From G039029935 sp039029935 (GTDB lineage: Bacteria > Chloroflexota > Anaerolineae > Caldilineales > Caldilineaceae), in contig JBCCFC010000997.1 of NCBI GenBank assembly GCA_039029935.1, positions 1 to 5,219 of the forward strand: 5,219 bases of DNA. Reading direction: 5' to 3'. Position numbers and translations under genes: made by a program. A model generated the notes under the pieces. That model was given only the letters and a program-made list of their open reading frames with translations. It did no database searches and was not told where the DNA came from. How positions within the stretch are numbered: position 1 is the stretch's first letter; every line of letters begins with the position of its first letter. Shown one piece after another: positions 5,110 through 5,219 of this stretch.

Positions 5110-5219
5110 ATTCTGTGGAATTGCTTTTGTAGGGGAATGGGGTGGGGTTGTTTTAAAAAACCAAATTTTTTAAAAAAATGTGTGTGTTTAACAAAAAAAC
5201 CCCAAGAACCAAAAAAAAA
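5110..5219 (-). other. Upstream leader of the cohesin/dockerin gene, homopolymer-rich
   Basis: No gene is seen. On the plus strand there are three G4 tracts (5132-5135, 5139-5142, 5144-5147), so the leader RNA would carry C tracts. Beyond them lie A and T runs of six to nine bases up to the window end. GGGGTTGTTTT (5144-5154) is inverted with one mismatch at 5193-5203. The promoter should be here or just outside, but I see no convincing -35/-10 pair. Confidence 0.4.

Overview
The window most likely comes from a member of the Chloroflexota (Anaerolineae/Caldilineae-like), though this is inferred. The main reason is the 785-residue secreted protein: cohesin-like domains, a very long Thr/Pro 'TPT' linker, a Cys-rich dockerin with 'NIVDALF(V/I)xQ' loops, and a C-terminus ending in YLPTVAR. 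That combination is typical of secreted proteins of this phylum. No rRNA or tRNA is present to confirm it.

Layout. Positions 1-218 (+) hold the 3' end of a luciferase-like flavin monooxygenase gene. Positions 219-584 hold no gene. They form a compact element with 54-bp imperfect terminal inverted repeats (45 of 54 positions identical, no gaps), flanked on both sides by TAA. This looks like a non-autonomous MITE-type element. It sits exactly between the stop codons of two convergent genes and leaves both reading frames intact. Positions 584-1975 (-) encode a 12-TM MATE-family efflux transporter. Upstream of it is a 156-bp stretch with a 12-bp direct repeat and an unclear start region. Positions 2132-2578 (-) encode a small helical protein I do not recognise, with a good promoter (2641-2669) and ribosome binding site. 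A perfect 18-bp hairpin terminator (2668-2711) ends the next minus-strand gene. Positions 2741-5098 (-) encode the large secreted cohesin/dockerin protein. The last ~110 bases are its leader, with G tracts and long homopolymer runs.

How the genes relate. All complete genes are on the minus strand. The secreted protein is its own transcription unit, closed by the terminator. The small protein and possibly the MATE transporter form the next unit. The monooxygenase gene runs head-on towards them. I see no evidence that the genes share a pathway. The strongest unusual signals are the inverted-repeat element at the convergent stop codons and the architecture of the secreted protein, in which a dockerin lies between cohesin-like domains of the same chain.
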